This document shows, piece by piece, positions 7,240 through 18,081 of a stretch of 64,000 nucleotides of DNA. The stretch is from NCBI RefSeq assembly GCF_000272005.1, contig NZ_AKKU01000021.1, positions 101 through 64,100 of the forward strand, read 5' to 3'. Source of the stretch: Alishewanella agri BL06. GTDB taxonomy: Bacteria > Pseudomonadota > Gammaproteobacteria > Enterobacterales > Alteromonadaceae. Positions within the stretch are counted from its first letter, which is position 1, and each line of letters opens with the position of its first letter. The translations under genes were made by a program, and so were the position numbers. Under the pieces are notes generated by a model, which did no database searches, was not told the origin of the DNA, and saw nothing but the letters and a program-made list of their open reading frames with translations.

Positions 7240-8415
7240 ATGTCGCGTGCTGCACCGACTGCCGTGATCTTTAGCGGTTTCTTTATCCTCGGTAACCTGA
7301 TTATCCTGTGGGGCTTGCTGCTGCCTGATTTGGCGGCAGAGCTGGCGCTATCGAAAAGCCTTAGCGGTCTGTTCTTTAGTCTGATGTCGGCTGGCACCAT
7401 ACTCGGTGCCGTGCTGGGCGGTAAGTATGCGCAGAAGTTTCAGTTTTTAAAGCTATTCGCGGCACTGGCGCTGTTGTCCGCCTGTTGGTTACTACTGATC
7501 TCGCTGGTTAACGACTGGCGCTATTTACTGCTGCTGATCACTCTGATTGGCATGACCTATTCCATTATGTTTACCATTGGTCATACGCTGATCGCCCGCT
7601 TATTTGCTAACCGCAGGGCGGCGATGATGGGGCTGATGGACTTTATGTTTAGTCTTGGCACCCTTACCGCGCCCCTGTGGGTAGTACTGCTGTTCCGCTA
7701 CCTGGATGACTGGCGCTGGCCGCTACGGATCCTTGCTGTTGGCCTGGTTGTTATTGCCTGTTACAGCTATTGGGCGGCTTCAAGATTACCGGCTTTGGCG
7801 CAGCCGGCACGCAGCGGCGCCAGAAGTTTGTCTTACACGGCATTATTACGCCAGCCACTGTTTTTACTGCTACTACTGGTGATGATTGGTTATGGCGCGG
7901 CGGAGTGGGGCCAGGGTAACTGGTTTGTCAGCTATGCGGTAACCGGCCTCGGTTTACAGGCTGAGCAAAGCCGGTTACTGCTGGCCTGGTTTACCGGCGG
8001 TATGGTGCTGAGCCGGCTGGGCTTTGCGCTCTTGCTGCGTTGGCTAACGGCAAGCCAGTTGTTACTGTTGTTAGGTATCCTGACCGTCAGTGGTGCTTTG
8101 TTGGTAAAGCTGGGAGCGACAGTTGCGCTGCTCGGGGTAGGAAATTTATTGCTGGGTCTGGGGATTGGCGCTATTTTCCCATTGATGCTGGCCACAGTGA
8201 TGGATCTGGATAGTGACAATGGCCCGGTACTGTCCGGTATTGCCAGCATTGGCAGTGCGGTTGGTTTCCAGTTTGCCGGACTCCTAACCGGGCTTTGGGC
8301 CGAACAAGCCGGCATCGTTAATGCGTTCTGGCTGGTGCCACTGGCCAGTTTCTGGTTATTGCTGACCCTGCTCGTGTTTTGTCGACTACTGGCGGCACGC
8401 GTAAGCAGGGCTTGA
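7240..8415 (+). CDS. major facilitator superfamily transporter
   Basis: This 391-residue protein is almost entirely hydrophobic, with about 12 membrane helices in two halves separated by a basic loop near residues 185-200 (ASRLPALAQPARSGARS). GGKYAQKF after helix 2 is the MFS motif A-like loop. The substrate cannot be read from the sequence. It lies between methionine-salvage genes (44 bases before) and pyrimidine-salvage genes (57 bases after), so a nucleoside or a related small metabolite is possible but unproven. GGGAG precedes the ATG. Confidence 0.88.
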   Translation: MSRAAPTAVIFSGFFILGNLIILWGLLLPDLAAELALSKSLSGLFFSLMSAGTILGAVLGGKYAQKFQFLKLFAALALLSACWLLLISLVNDWRYLLLLITLIGMTYSIMFTIGHTLIARLFANRRAAMMGLMDFMFSLGTLTAPLWVVLLFRYLDDWRWPLRILAVGLVVIACYSYWAASRLPALAQPARSGARSLSYTALLRQPLFLLLLLVMIGYGAAEWGQGNWFVSYAVTGLGLQAEQSRLLLAWFTGGMVLSRLGFALLLRWLTASQLLLLLGILTVSGALLVKLGATVALLGVGNLLLGLGIGAIFPLMLATVMDLDSDNGPVLSGIASIGSAVGFQFAGLLTGLWAEQAGIVNAFWLVPLASFWLLLTLLVFCRLLAARVSRA

Positions 8416-8471
8416 CCGGCAACGGATTCGCGGCAACACTATATGCCCATTGGTTAACCGGGTTTCAAATA

Positions 8472-8903
8472 GTGAAACAACTCGATTGGGCAGCCCTGCA
8501 ACAGGCTGCCAAAGATGCCGCCGCGCAGGCTTATGCGCCCTATAGTCAGTTTCCGGTTGGTGTGGCAGTACTGGCCGAAAATGGTCAGATCTTCACCGGC
8601 TGTAATGTTGAAAACGCCTCTTACGGCGGTACGGTCTGCGCCGAGCGCAATGCCATCGCCGCCGCCGTGGTGGCCGGCCAACGCCGCTTTCAGGCGTTAA
8701 TGGTATATACCCCGCAAACGAAACTTACACCGCCCTGTGGTATTTGCCGGCAGGTGATCGCCGAATTCTTTTTACCAGACAGTCCGATCGCCAGTTGTAA
8801 TCATTTAGGCCAGCAACAGAGCTGGAGTTTGCAGCAATTATTGCCGGATGCGTTTACGCCAACCTATCTGGCAGCCAGCACAAAAATTGAAAAGGATGTT
8901 TAA
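8472..8903 (+). CDS. cdd: cytidine deaminase (short, tetrameric type)
   Basis: The 143-residue zinc enzyme deaminates cytidine and deoxycytidine to uridine and deoxyuridine. The catalytic motif GGTVCAERNAI gives Cys ligand and Glu proton shuttle, and PPCGICRQV gives the other two Cys ligands, as in the homotetrameric class. Substrate motif TGCNVENASYG is present. The start is probably GTG 8472 (VKQLDWAALQQAA), which gives the usual family length; an open frame continues upstream to TTG 8379 overlapping the MFS gene. No strong ribosome site marks either. It ends one base before deoA begins, so the two are surely co-translated. Confidence 0.92.
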   Translation: MKQLDWAALQQAAKDAAAQAYAPYSQFPVGVAVLAENGQIFTGCNVENASYGGTVCAERNAIAAAVVAGQRRFQALMVYTPQTKLTPPCGICRQVIAEFFLPDSPIASCNHLGQQQSWSLQQLLPDAFTPTYLAASTKIEKDV

Positions 8904-10211
8904 ATGGCCATTCCACAGGAAATTATTAAACGTAAACGCAATGGTGGCGTGTTAAACGAAGCCGAGATCCGGCAGTTTGTGCAGGGGCTGACCGACGACA
9001 GCTTTAGCGATAGCCAGGCTGCGGCGCTGGCGATGGCGATTTATTTAAATGGCATGACGGTACCGGAAACGGTAGCACTGACGCTGGCCATGCGCGACTC
9101 CGGTACTGTATTACAATGGCCGGGCCTGAATGGTCCGGTGGTGGATAAACACAGTACTGGCGGTGTCGGTGACAAGGTGACCCTGATGCTGGCGCCGATG
9201 GTTGCGGCCTGTGGCGCCTTTATGCCCAGTATTGCCGGGCGCGGCCTCGGGCACACCGGTGGTACCGTCGATAAACTGGAAGCTATACCGGGCTATAGCT
9301 GTACGCAACCCCTGACGAAAATTCGCCAGCTGTTACCTGAGCTGGGCTGTGTCATTGTCGGCCAGAGCAGTGAACTAGCGCCGGCCGATCGCCGGCTCTA
9401 TGGGATTCGCGATGTGACGGCGACAGTGGAATCCATTCCACTGATTACCGCCTCGATTTTATCGAAAAAGCTGTCCGAAGGGCTGGATGCACTGGTGATG
9501 GATGTCAAAGTCGGTAACGGTGCCATTATGGCCACGGCACAGGATGCCAGTGCCTTAGCCCACAGTATTGTTAACACGGCAACTGGCGCCGGTGTCGCCA
9601 CCCGGGCGCTGATTACTGATATGAATCAGATCCTCGGTACCACCGCCGGTAATGCGCTGGAAGTGGTGGAAACGCTGGATTATCTGACCGGTAAATACCG
9701 CGAACCACGGTTACACCAGCTGACGCTGGAGTTGGGTGCCAATATGCTGCTGCTCGGTAAACGCTATCAGGATAAGGCCGCCGCCATCGCTGCGCTGGAA
9801 AATAGTCTGAGCAGTGGTAAAGCCGCTGAAATCTTTGCCAAAATGGTCAGTGCCTTGGGAGGGCCGGCAGATTTACTGGAGCGGCCTGATAACTATCTGG
9901 CGCAGGCGCCGGTGGTTGTTCCGGTACTGGCTCCACAAACGGGTAAACTGGTCTATACTGACACCGTTGGCTTAGGGATGGCGGTGGTACGTTTGGGCGG
10001 CGGTCGCTCACACCCGGCGCAACAAATTGATCCGGCAGTGGGTTTTAGCAACATTGTTGCCGCGGGCACTAAGGTTAGCGCCGGCGAGCCGATTGCGATG
10101 GTGCATGCAGCGACTAGCGAGGCTGCCGCTGTAGCACAGGCGGAATATCTGGCAGCTTGCCGGTTTGAGGGTTTTCAGCCAACGCCGCTTATTCATCAGG
10201 TGATAGGCTAA
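8904..10211 (+). CDS. deoA: thymidine phosphorylase
   Basis: The 435-residue enzyme reversibly phosphorolyses thymidine to thymine and 2-deoxyribose-1-phosphate. The family signature is clear: phosphate site KHSTGGVGDKVTL, then GRGLGHTGGTVDKLEAIPG, and VMDVKVGNGAI in the middle domain. The C-terminal pyrimidine phosphorylase domain (about 345-425) contains RLGGGR. It directly follows cdd, forming a pyrimidine nucleoside salvage pair; the other deo genes are not nearby. Length agrees with E. coli DeoA (440). Confidence 0.97.
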   Translation: MAIPQEIIKRKRNGGVLNEAEIRQFVQGLTDDSFSDSQAAALAMAIYLNGMTVPETVALTLAMRDSGTVLQWPGLNGPVVDKHSTGGVGDKVTLMLAPMVAACGAFMPSIAGRGLGHTGGTVDKLEAIPGYSCTQPLTKIRQLLPELGCVIVGQSSELAPADRRLYGIRDVTATVESIPLITASILSKKLSEGLDALVMDVKVGNGAIMATAQDASALAHSIVNTATGAGVATRALITDMNQILGTTAGNALEVVETLDYLTGKYREPRLHQLTLELGANMLLLGKRYQDKAAAIAALENSLSSGKAAEIFAKMVSALGGPADLLERPDNYLAQAPVVVPVLAPQTGKLVYTDTVGLGMAVVRLGGGRSHPAQQIDPAVGFSNIVAAGTKVSAGEPIAMVHAATSEAAAVAQAEYLAACRFEGFQPTPLIHQVIG

Positions 10212-10241
10212 GTTTATGTTGGCAGCTAAGAGGGATTTTCT

Positions 10242-11096
10242 GTGTATCAGGGTTTGGTTTTATCGTTGCTGATGGGGCTCTCGCTGCCAGAGCGTCCGAC
10301 GGTGATCTGGCTGCAAACGGATTGGGCGCCACATCAAATTGTGGAAGGCCCTATGCGCGGTCAGGGAACTTTCGATGTGCTACAGCAACGGGTGACGGCG
10401 TTATTGCCGCAATATAGCCATCAGGATCGGCTAATTAGCCTTGGGCGCGTCGAAGTGTTTTTCCAGCAGCCGCGGGAAACGGTTTGTATCACCGGCTCCT
10501 TATATACAGCGGAGCGAGCCAGCAACCGCTATTATTCATTACCGATGGCGGTTGGGCCGGGCTTTTCAATAAACTATGTCCGCGGTAGTCGGGTCGCCGC
10601 CTATGTTAATGATTCTCTGCAAATTGATATCAAGAAGCTGGTCCAGGATGAGAAGTTATTAGGCGCCTACCAGCCCAATCGTTATTATCCGCAGGTGATG
10701 CAACCGATCTTAGCGAACACGGCTAACCACTTAATCAAAACCGAATTTACCAGCGAACTCAATGCTGCCGCCTTACTGATTTCTAAGCGTGTTGATTATG
10801 TGGTTGAGTATCCGGAACGGATGCAATTTTATCAACGCGAGCTGCAGCAAACAGCAGAGATCGAAAGCGCCGCGTTGCAAGGCGCGTCGGCTGATTCAGT
10901 ATCTTATATCACTTGCAGTCAAACGGAGCTGGGAAAACAGCTTATAGCCGATATTAATCAGGTATTGCCACAAATCTGGTTAGCGCCTGACTTCAAAGAC
11001 GTGCTGTTTTATTGGTTGGACGATAATGCAAAGCAGGTGCTGTCGGCGAAATTTAGCGAAATCCAGCAACAAATGGCAGAAAAAAACCGGCCTTAA
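10242..11096 (+). CDS. periplasmic solute-binding-protein-like, unknown substrate
   Basis: This 284-residue protein begins at GTG 10242 with AGAGGGA upstream. A short hydrophobic N terminus (LVLSLLMGLSL) could be a signal peptide. The body looks like the proteobacterial family of amino-acid-ABC-type periplasmic binding proteins that lack a partner transporter (TIGR02285-like): PTVIWLQTDWAPHQI early and a second lobe with SKRVDYVVEYPERM. No permease genes are adjacent. The stop codon lies in the loop of the terminator that follows. Function is unknown; the fold assignment is moderate. Confidence 0.65.
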   Translation: MYQGLVLSLLMGLSLPERPTVIWLQTDWAPHQIVEGPMRGQGTFDVLQQRVTALLPQYSHQDRLISLGRVEVFFQQPRETVCITGSLYTAERASNRYYSLPMAVGPGFSINYVRGSRVAAYVNDSLQIDIKKLVQDEKLLGAYQPNRYYPQVMQPILANTANHLIKTEFTSELNAAALLISKRVDYVVEYPERMQFYQRELQQTAEIESAALQGASADSVSYITCSQTELGKQLIADINQVLPQIWLAPDFKDVLFYWLDDNAKQVLSAKFSEIQQQMAEKNRP

Positions 11097-11107
11097 GCCG
11101 GTTTTTT
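11081..11107. terminator. bidirectional Rho-independent terminator
   Basis: AACCGGC and GCCGGTT flank a CTTAA loop, with an A run on the left and a T run on the right. The structure therefore ends transcription both from the rightward solute-binding gene and from the leftward rho gene. The TAA stop codon of the rightward gene is in the hairpin loop. Confidence 0.85.
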
Positions 11108-11120
11108 GTAGCTGACAGAA

Positions 11121-12386
11121 TTAAGATTTCTGCCGCTTCATCGCGTCGAAAAACTCATCGTTGGTTTTGGTCATCGACAATTTATCGATCAGGAATTCCA
11201 TGCAATCTGTCTCATCCATCGGGTTGAGGATCTTGCGTAAAATCCACATTTTTTGCAGCTCTTCCGGTGACGCCAATAACTCTTCACGACGGGTACCAGA
11301 GCGGTTAAAGTCGATAGCAGGGAATACGCGGCGCTCAGCAATTTTGCGCGACAGGTGTAATTCCATATTACCGGTACCTTTAAACTCCTCGTAGATAACC
11401 TCATCCATTTTCGAGCCGGTATCAACCAACGCCGTCGCGATAATGGTCAGGCTGCCACCTTCTTCGACATTACGGGCAGCACCGAAGAAGCGTTTTGGTT
11501 TATGCAGGGCGTTGGCATCCACACCACCGGTTAATACCTTGCCGGAGCTTGGGATCACGGTGTTATAAGCACGGGCTAAACGGGTAATGGAGTCGAGCAG
11601 GATAATCACATCTTTTTTGTGTTCAACCAAGCGCTTGGCTTTTTCAATCACCATCTCCGCCACCTGGACGTGACGGCTGGCTGGTTCATCAAACGTTGAG
11701 GCAACCACTTCACCTTTTACCAAGCGCTGCATCTCGGTGACTTCTTCCGGACGTTCGTCAATCAACAGCACCATCAGCACACATTCGGGGTGATTGGCGG
11801 CGATCGATTGCGCAATATTTTGCAGCAAAATCGTTTTACCGGCTTTCGGCGGGGCCACAATCAAGCCGCGCTGGCCACGGCCAATCGGTGCTGCCAGATC
11901 TAATACCCGGGCCGTGATATCTTCACGGCTGCCATTACCCCGCTCCATCCGCAGGCGTGAATTGGCATGCAGCGGCGTTAAGTTTTCAAACAGGATCTTA
12001 TTACGGGCCTGCTCTGGTTTACCAAAGTTCACTTCGCTGACTTTTAACAGCGCGAAATAACGCTCGCCTTCTTTGGGTGGACGAATTAAACCAGAAATAC
12101 TGTCGCCGGTGCGTAAGTTAAAACGACGGATCTGACTCGGTGAGACGTAGATATCGTCCGGGCCGGCCAAATAAGAGCTGTCAGAGGAACGTAGAAAACC
12201 GAAGCCGTCTTGCAGGATTTCCAGCACGCCGTCACCGTAAATTTCTTCACCATTTTTGGCGTGAGCTTTCAGGATAGCGAAAATGATATCTTGCTTACGC
12301 AGACGAGCCATATTTTCCTGGCCCATAGACTCAGCTAGCTCAACCAGTTCGCTAATTGGCTTCAGTTTCAGTTCTGTTAAATGCAT
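11121..12386 (-). CDS. rho: transcription termination factor Rho
   Basis: The 421-residue hexameric RNA-dependent ATPase matches the E. coli length (419). The N-terminal domain (1-47) starts [19 protein letters not shown], and the cold-shock-like RNA-binding domain (about 50-125) contains [23 protein letters not shown]. Walker A is [12 protein letters not shown] and Walker [15 protein letters not shown]. The secondary RNA site includes the Q and R loops near TGGVDANAL. It lies downstream of trxA on the same strand, separated by the trxA terminator. Confidence 0.98.
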   Translation of the reverse strand: MHLTELKLKPISELVELAESMGQENMARLRKQDIIFAILKAHAKNGEEIYGDGVLEILQDGFGFLRSSDSSYLAGPDDIYVSPSQIRRFNLRTGDSISGLIRPPKEGERYFALLKVSEVNFGKPEQARNKILFENLTPLHANSRLRMERGNGSREDITARVLDLAAPIGRGQRGLIVAPPKAGKTILLQNIAQSIAANHPECVLMVLLIDERPEEVTEMQRLVKGEVVASTFDEPASRHVQVAEMVIEKAKRLVEHKKDVIILLDSITRLARAYNTVIPSSGKVLTGGVDANALHKPKRFFGAARNVEEGGSLTIIATALVDTGSKMDEVIYEEFKGTGNMELHLSRKIAERRVFPAIDFNRSGTRREELLASPEELQKMWILRKILNPMDETDCMEFLIDKLSMTKTNDEFFDAMKRQKS

Positions 12387-12542
12387 ATTTGATGGGTTCT
12401 TGTTGGTAAAAACAGAGTAAAAGCTTATCGGTTCGATAAAAATAAGGGATTGAAGTTGGTTTTTTCGACAGACAAGCGTGGTTCAGGACTTTTGCTATTG
12501 CACACAATAGCAGCTGATTATCACTGCGTCCAGCAGACAATA
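12387..12542 (-). promoter_or_regulatory. rho 5' leader region
   Basis: About 155 bases separate the trxA terminator from the rho start codon. In enterobacteria the rho leader carries Rho-dependent autogenous attenuation, and a similar role here is likely by position. I see no convincing leader peptide; a 62-codon open frame overlapping the rho start has no family resemblance. Confidence 0.35.
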
Positions 12543-12544
12543 GA

Positions 12545-12570
12545 AAAAGGCGTACAAAAATACGCCTTTT
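12545..12570 (-). terminator. Rho-independent terminator of trxA
   Basis: AAAAGGCGTA (12545-12554) pairs with TACGCCTTTT (12561-12570) around CAAAAA. On the minus strand the stem ends in a T-rich run, ending the trxA transcript ten bases after its stop codon. Confidence 0.85.
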
Positions 12571-12580
12571 CCATCCAAAT

Positions 12581-12907
12581 TTAGATATTGCTATCCAGGA
12601 ACTGCTTTAACTGGGTTTTTGACAGCGCGCCAACCTTGGTTGCTGCAACCTGGCCATTTTTAAACAGCAGCAGAGTTGGAATACCACGGATACCAAATTT
12701 AGGTGGTGTATTTGGGTTTTGGTCGATATTGACCTTAGCAACTGTCACTTTGCCAGCGTATTCTGTCGCAACGTCATCCAGAATAGGGGCGATCATTTTA
12801 CATGGGCCACACCACTCTGCCCAGAAGTCTACCAGTACTGGTGCTTCTGCTTTTAACACGTCAGTCTCAAAACTGTCGTCAGAAACCTGTAAAATATGTT
12901 CGCTCAT
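12581..12907 (-). CDS. trxA: thioredoxin 1
   Basis: This 108-residue cytoplasmic disulfide reductase has the classic active site [13 protein letters not shown] (Cys about 33 and 36), the cis-proline in RGIPTLLLF and the usual length. It reduces ribonucleotide reductase and other partners using thioredoxin reductase. It is divergent from rhlB, with rho downstream, the same trxA-rho-rhlB neighbourhood as in E. coli. Confidence 0.98.
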   Translation of the reverse strand: MSEHILQVSDDSFETDVLKAEAPVLVDFWAEWCGPCKMIAPILDDVATEYAGKVTVAKVNIDQNPNTPPKFGIRGIPTLLLFKNGQVAATKVGALSKTQLKQFLDSNI

Positions 12908-13008
12908 CTATTTCTCCGTTCAGGCTGTGCAGTTACACTGCAAATATCTATTATCAATTTAATCGCGGCTGTTTCTTATTGCAAGCGTAACAGTTATGCT
13001 AGGCAGGT

Positions 13009-14292
13009 ATGAATAAAACACACTTAACATCGCATAAATTCGCCGATTTCGCATTGGCACCTCAGGTTCTTGACGCGTTAAACGCGCAAGGTTACGGTTA
13101 TTGTACGCCAATTCAAGCCCAATGTTTACCTCTGGCGCTGGCCGGTAAAGATATTGCCGGACAGGCACAAACCGGCACGGGTAAAACACTGGCTTTCTTA
13201 ACGGCAACCTTCCATTATCTGTTAACCCATGAGCCCAAAGGCTCCGGTCAACCGCGTGCCATTATAATGGCTCCTACGCGGGAACTGGCGGTTCAGATCC
13301 ATAATGATGCCGTAATGCTGGCGCAAAAATCCAATCTGCGACTTGGTTTGATTTATGGGGGCGAAGGCTACGATTCTCAACGCCAGGCGCTGGAGCAGGG
13401 CGTAGATATTTTAATTGGCACTACTGGCCGGCTGATCGATTACCTGAAACAAGGCTTGTACGATTTGTCGCAAATCCAGGTCGTGGTGCTGGATGAAGCG
13501 GATCGGATGTTTGATCTTGGCTTTATCAAAGATATCCGCTTTATGTTTAACCGGATGCCGCCAGCGACTGAACGTCTAAGTTTATTATTTTCTGCGACGC
13601 TGTCCTATAAAGTGCAGGAACTGGCGTTTGAGAAGATGAATCAGCCGGTACATATCCATATCGCGCCGGAAGAAATGACCGGTAGCCGGATCAGTGAAGA
13701 ACTGTTCTATCCGGCGCATGAACATAAGATGCCGCTGTTGCTAACGCTGTTGGAAGAAGAATGGCCGGATAAAGCCATTGTGTTTGCTAATACCAAGCAT
13801 GCCTGTGAAGATGTCTATCATTGGTTAGACGCCGACGGCCATCGGGTTGGCTTATTAACCGGTGATGTGATCCAGAAAAAACGGCTGAAAATCCTCGATG
13901 ATTTTACTACCGGCAAACTGGATATTCTGGTGGCGACCGATGTTGCCGCCCGTGGTTTGCACATCCCGAAAGTCAGCCATGTTTTTAACTATGATTTGCC
14001 GGATGACTGCGAAGACTATGTACATCGTATTGGCCGAACTGGTCGTGCCGGCGAGAGTGGTAAGGCGATCAGTTTTGCCTGTGAACGCTACGCATTAAAC
14101 CTGACAGCGATTGAAGACTATATCAAACATCCTATTGCCGTTACCCAATATGATGTAACAGCGTTACTGACGGATCTGACCCCACCTAAACCCAGGATCA
14201 GAAGACGTCCCGGACAAGCTCGCACCGGAGGCAGAAGTAGTAGCGGACGTACAAGTAATGGCCCAAGATCTCCGCGAAGCCGACCTCGTTAA
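13009..14292 (+). CDS. rhlB: ATP-dependent RNA helicase RhlB
   Basis: The 427-residue DEAD-box helicase starts [20 protein letters not shown], like E. coli RhlB. Motifs run in order: Q motif ([12 protein letters not shown]), I (AQTGTGKT), Ia (APTRELAVQ), II (DEAD), III (SAT), IV (IVFANTK), V ([10 protein letters not shown]) and VI (HRIGRTGR). The C-terminal tail after about 395 is basic and Arg/Gly/Ser rich, as expected for RNA binding. RhlB is the helicase of the RNA degradosome. The gene overlaps gppA by 35 bases. Confidence 0.97.
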   Translation: MNKTHLTSHKFADFALAPQVLDALNAQGYGYCTPIQAQCLPLALAGKDIAGQAQTGTGKTLAFLTATFHYLLTHEPKGSGQPRAIIMAPTRELAVQIHNDAVMLAQKSNLRLGLIYGGEGYDSQRQALEQGVDILIGTTGRLIDYLKQGLYDLSQIQVVVLDEADRMFDLGFIKDIRFMFNRMPPATERLSLLFSATLSYKVQELAFEKMNQPVHIHIAPEEMTGSRISEELFYPAHEHKMPLLLTLLEEEWPDKAIVFANTKHACEDVYHWLDADGHRVGLLTGDVIQKKRLKILDDFTTGKLDILVATDVAARGLHIPKVSHVFNYDLPDDCEDYVHRIGRTGRAGESGKAISFACERYALNLTAIEDYIKHPIAVTQYDVTALLTDLTPPKPRIRRRPGQARTGGRSSSGRTSNGPRSPRSRPR

Positions 14293-15802
14293 ATCAGAGC
14301 ATTCACCCTCTGCTACCGTACCGCATAGTGATATCTATGCGGTAATTGATCTCGGCTCCAACAGTTTCCATATGCTAATGGTCAAGGTCGTCGGTGGCTC
14401 GGTACAGGTGATTGGCCGGGTTAAACGTAAAGTCCGCCTGGCGGCCGGATTAAATGATAGCTTAGTGTTAAGCCACAAAGCGATGAAGCGCGGTTGGGAA
14501 TGCCTGGCATTATTCGCAGAGCGACTGCAAGATATCCCCGCGCAAAATATCCGTATCGTTGGTACCGCAACACTGCGCTTAGCCCGCAATGTTGCCACCT
14601 TTCTAAAAGAAGCAGAAGCCATTCTTGGTCAGCAAGTGCAAGTGATTAGCGGCGAAGACGAAGCGCGAATCATTTATCTCGGTGTCGCCCATACCTCAAA
14701 CAGTGACAGTAACCGGTTGGTGATTGATATCGGGGGCGCCAGTACCGAGATGGTCATTGGTCAGGGTTTTACGCCTAAGGTGTTGGCCAGCCTGAATATG
14801 GGTTGTGTCACCTATTTAGAGCGCTATTTTGCTGATCAGGAGCTGACGGAGCAGAACTTTCTGGCAGCAATCAGTGCAGCAGAGTCAGAGACCCAGACGA
14901 TAACGACCCGATTCCGGCAGGAGAGTTGGCAGTTGGCGGTCGGGGCGTCCGGTACCGTCCAGGCGGTGCAGGAAATCCTGGTTGCGCAAGGTAAGGACGA
15001 AGTCATTACGCTACAAAAACTGGATGATATTATGCAGCAAGTCATTGCCTGCGTTCATCTGGAGCGCTTGAACATTACCGGTTTAGCACAAGAGCGCAAG
15101 CAAGTTTTTCCGTCCGGGCTGGCGATCCTAATTGCCTTGTTCCGGCAACTCGATATTCAGGGAATGACGCTGTCCGGCGGCGCGCTGCGTGAGGGTGTGT
15201 TGTACAGTATGTTGCCGCAGTTGCAGGATACTAATGTGCGGCACCGGACCGTTAACAGCCTGATGATTCGCTATTTTATCGATCGGCAACATGCAGAGCG
15301 CGTTGCGGAGATGGCGCTGGAGCTGGCAACACAGCTGCAAAATCGCTGGGATCTGCAAAAGTTTGAAGGCATGAGTATGTTGCGTAGCAGCGCCATGCTG
15401 CATGAACTTGGGCTGCTCATTGAATACAAGAATCACCACCATCATGGTGCTTATATTATCAGCCACTCAGATTTGCCGGGTTTTACCCGGGCGCAGCAGC
15501 AACTGGTAATGGCATTGGTGCATAATCACCGTGCAGAGATAATGCCGGAAGTATTAGCCAGACAAACCATGACGTCAGTGATGTTGGCTGGGCGCCTCAC
15601 GCGGATCCTGCGTTTAGCCGTAATTTTATCGATGCGTCGCCGGCACGAGGCTTTGCCGCAAGTCAGACTGTCAGTACACAACGAGTGTTTGAATTTGAGT
15701 TTACCGGCGGGCTGGCTCGAGCAACACCCGCTGATGCGGGCGGAGCTGGAGCAGGAAGTGCAGTACCAGCAGCAGGCTGGCTGGGTACTGACTATTAACT
15801 AA
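14258..15802 (+). CDS. gppA: Ppx/GppA family phosphatase (guanosine pentaphosphatase)
   Basis: The 514-residue protein of the exopolyphosphatase/pppGpp phosphohydrolase family has an ASKHA-type phosphate loop [15 protein letters not shown], a second loop [14 protein letters not shown] and a C-terminal HD-like helical domain (about 320-500). Position right after rhlB is that of E. coli gppA, which converts pppGpp to ppGpp in the stringent response. Ppx activity on polyphosphate cannot be excluded from sequence. The ATG lies inside the 3' end of rhlB. Confidence 0.92.
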   Translation: MAQDLREADLVKSEHSPSATVPHSDIYAVIDLGSNSFHMLMVKVVGGSVQVIGRVKRKVRLAAGLNDSLVLSHKAMKRGWECLALFAERLQDIPAQNIRIVGTATLRLARNVATFLKEAEAILGQQVQVISGEDEARIIYLGVAHTSNSDSNRLVIDIGGASTEMVIGQGFTPKVLASLNMGCVTYLERYFADQELTEQNFLAAISAAESETQTITTRFRQESWQLAVGASGTVQAVQEILVAQGKDEVITLQKLDDIMQQVIACVHLERLNITGLAQERKQVFPSGLAILIALFRQLDIQGMTLSGGALREGVLYSMLPQLQDTNVRHRTVNSLMIRYFIDRQHAERVAEMALELATQLQNRWDLQKFEGMSMLRSSAMLHELGLLIEYKNHHHHGAYIISHSDLPGFTRAQQQLVMALVHNHRAEIMPEVLARQTMTSVMLAGRLTRILRLAVILSMRRRHEALPQVRLSVHNECLNLSLPAGWLEQHPLMRAELEQEVQYQQQAGWVLTIN

Positions 15803-15812
15803 GGTGCTGCCG

Positions 15813-16820
<1,008 letters not shown>

Positions 16821-17600
16821 TTACGTCTCCTGAAGTTGAAACAGCCGACAACTGTTGGCAACAGTCTGTGCGGCGAGCGTCGCCAGATCTCGCCCGGTCA
16901 GTCGGGCGACCTCTGCGGCGATAGCGGGCAGTAGCGCCGGTGTATTACGTTTGGGTCTTGGTCTGATCGTTCTGGGGACTAAATATGGGGCATCGGTCTC
17001 CAGGATCAAGCGATCTTCAGGAATATAGGTCACCGCCTGTTGCAATGCCTGGCCGCGACGTTCATCACATAGCCAGCCGGTGATACCGATATAAAGTCCC
17101 AGATCGAGATAAACTTTTAATTGCGCTAAGTCGCCGGTAAAGCAATGGGCTATACCTCGGCTAACCGGTTGTTCGCGCAGCATAGCGACCTGTGTGCTGA
17201 AGGCGTCACGCTCATGCAGATACACCGCTTTATCATATTGTGCTGCCAGTTGCAGCTGCTCGGCAAAGACCTGCTGCTGTGCATGGCGGGGTGAGAAATC
17301 GCGATTGAAATCCAGACCGCATTCGCCGATGGCAACCATCTGAGGTATGGCAAGCAGAGTTTTCAGCTCGGCTAACCAGGCGTTTGTCGTTTGTGCTGCT
17401 TGATGGGGATGTACACCCGCGGTGGCATAGCAACTGCTGTGTTGTTGGCAGAAACTCAGGTTAAGCTGACTTTCTGCCAGATCACTGCTGATCAGTAACA
17501 GGCCGTCGATACCAGCGGCCTGCGCTTCGGTGACGAGCTGCGCTTCTTGTCCGGCAAACTGTGGACTAAACAAATTTACACCGGCATCAAACCAGCGCAT
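16821..17600 (-). CDS. tatD: TatD family metal-dependent nuclease
   Basis: The 259-residue TIM-barrel hydrolase opens with FDAGVNLFSPQF, as in E. coli TatD (FDIGVNLTS). Metal and catalytic motifs are AGVHPHQAA, GECGLDFNRDFS, YLHERDA, HCFTGD and ILETDAPYLVP. TatD is a 3'-5' exonuclease implicated in repair of oxidative DNA damage; it is not needed for Tat transport despite its name and position. It is coupled to hemB downstream and follows an unknown secreted-protein gene. Confidence 0.95.
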   Translation of the reverse strand: MRWFDAGVNLFSPQFAGQEAQLVTEAQAAGIDGLLLISSDLAESQLNLSFCQQHSSCYATAGVHPHQAAQTTNAWLAELKTLLAIPQMVAIGECGLDFNRDFSPRHAQQQVFAEQLQLAAQYDKAVYLHERDAFSTQVAMLREQPVSRGIAHCFTGDLAQLKVYLDLGLYIGITGWLCDERRGQALQQAVTYIPEDRLILETDAPYLVPRTIRPRPKRNTPALLPAIAAEVARLTGRDLATLAAQTVANSCRLFQLQET

Positions 17601-17601
17601 C

Positions 17602-18081
17602 TTAGTTGCTACGCACCACTTTCAGAGTACGGTTACTGCCGTCTTTACCCAGATAAAAGGCACCGAGTAAGCCGCGTTTAATATAGATACGCTCGCCGGT
17701 TTGCAGTGGGAACTGCCCTGAGCCATTCTGGCGCCAGATTTGGCCGTTATCGAGGGTGATAATCAGCTCTTTACGCGGACTGAAACTGATGTCACTCACA
17801 GTTGCGTAAAGCTGATCGACCGGATCGGCAGCAACCTGGCGGTGTTCCTTACCAAAATTATCTTCAGGTGGATTCGTTACTGCACGGGCGCGCTCGGCGG
17901 CTTGTGGTGCTGGTGAGCCCGCGGTACGGGTATTGATTTCGTCATAGCAAACTAAGCGCTTTAAGGCATTTTGCTCGGTACGACATTGTTCAAGCTGGCT
18001 GGCTAGGGTGCTTTGTGCGTGCAGCAGTGGGCTACTGCACAATAAGATCAATAAAGTTGATGCAGAAAGCAGTATTTTCAT
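17602..18081 (-). CDS. unknown secreted protein between tatC and tatD
   Basis: The 159-residue protein has a clear signal peptide (about residues 1-22, ending LLHAQS). A short motif with two cysteines follows, [20 protein letters not shown] (about 31-50), resembling the N-terminal Cys motif of VasI-like and other small periplasmic proteins. The C-terminal half is beta-rich, ending [10 protein letters not shown]. It overlaps tatC by 4 bases and precedes tatD by one, so it is part of the tat transcript. I do not know its function. Confidence 0.7.
   Translation of the reverse strand: MKILLSASTLLILLCSSPLLHAQSTLASQLEQCRTEQNALKRLVCYDEINTRTAGSPAPQAAERARAVTNPPEDNFGKEHRQVAADPVDQLYATVSDISFSPRKELIITLDNGQIWRQNGSGQFPLQTGERIYIKRGLLGAFYLGKDGSNRTLKVVRSN

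Noticed and set aside
12352-12540. Possible leader peptide ahead of rho (62 codons)
   Set aside because: It overlaps the rho start in another frame, has no similarity to RhoL and no convincing ribosome site.
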